From Streptococcus oralis (GTDB taxonomy: Bacteria > Bacillota > Bacilli > Lactobacillales > Streptococcaceae), in assembly GCF_021497885.1 (NCBI RefSeq), contig NZ_CP046523.1, positions 539,501 to 603,500 on the forward strand: a stretch of DNA of 64,000 nucleotides, written 5' to 3'. A program made the position numbers and the translations under genes. Of this stretch, positions 63,994-64,000 are shown piece by piece (the first letter of the stretch is position 1; the number at the start of each line of letters is the position of its first letter). The notes beneath the pieces are model-generated. The model made no database searches. It was not told the DNA's origin and saw only the letters and a list, made by a program, of their open reading frames with translations.

Positions 63994-64000
63994 TCTTACG

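Overview
The window is a chromosomal segment of a low-GC Gram-positive coccus of the Streptococcus mitis group (S. mitis / S. oralis type, close to S. pneumoniae). The basis is gene content and order (recG - nan locus - pbp2B - recR - ddl - murF - ftsA - ftsZ - ylmEFGH - divIVA - ileS), pneumococcal-type proteins (SatABC, a YSIRK/LPxTG sialidase, PBP2B with SxxK/SSN/KTG at 386/443/615) and a BOX repeat (boxA plus boxC) after recG. No sialidase B or second transporter set lies in the nan locus, and several proteins differ clearly from pneumococcal ones I recall, so a commensal mitis-group species is more likely than S. pneumoniae itself. This is inference.

Layout. 1-2.9 kb: 3' end of pepF, a membrane/coiled-coil gene frameshifted by a (7 bp)x3 tandem repeat, and a DUF2785 protein. 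2.9-6.1 kb: an aquaporin, then the minus-strand preQ1 operon queC-queD-queE-queF behind an attenuating leader. 6.1-8.5 kb: DUF4649 gene plus thioredoxin, a cysteine-rich MarR regulator and an LrgA/LrgB pair; two matching MarR-type palindromes sit at two of the promoters. 8.5-10.4 kb: GntR(YtrA)-ABC operon. 10.4-15 kb: nrdR-dnaB-dnaI-nitroreductase-der. 15-18.8 kb: an accessory DUF2971 gene, a TPM-domain protein, LemA and two small membrane proteins. 18.9-27.1 kb: secA, two DAHP synthases, acpS, alr, recG, then the BOX element.

27.3-42.3 kb is a sialic-acid locus: esterase, sialidase NanA, NanE, transporter SatABC, YhcH/NanQ-like and DUF624 proteins, N-acetylneuraminate lyase, ROK kinase and divergent RpiR regulator. 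Together they release, import and convert sialic acid to glucosamine-6-phosphate. Four promoters carry the same operator (TGAAACTACTTTCA type) 92-93 bp upstream of the -10, with CcpA-like sites at or near them. Between the kinase and the regulator lies a roughly 1.46-kb insertion bounded by a perfect 34-bp direct repeat of the kinase 3' end, carrying a methyltransferase and a decayed replication-protein fragment.

42.5-58.5 kb is the division and wall cluster (pbp2B, recR, ddl, murF, Nudix, membrane protein, ftsA, ftsZ, ylmE, sepF, ylmG, ylmH, divIVA) followed by T-box-controlled ileS. 58.5-64 kb holds a decayed small membrane-protein gene, gpmA, a MacB/FtsX-type ABC exporter whose promoter carries an 18-bp perfect palindrome, and rpsO with a structured leader. 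No rRNA, tRNA, CRISPR array or intact transposase was seen.
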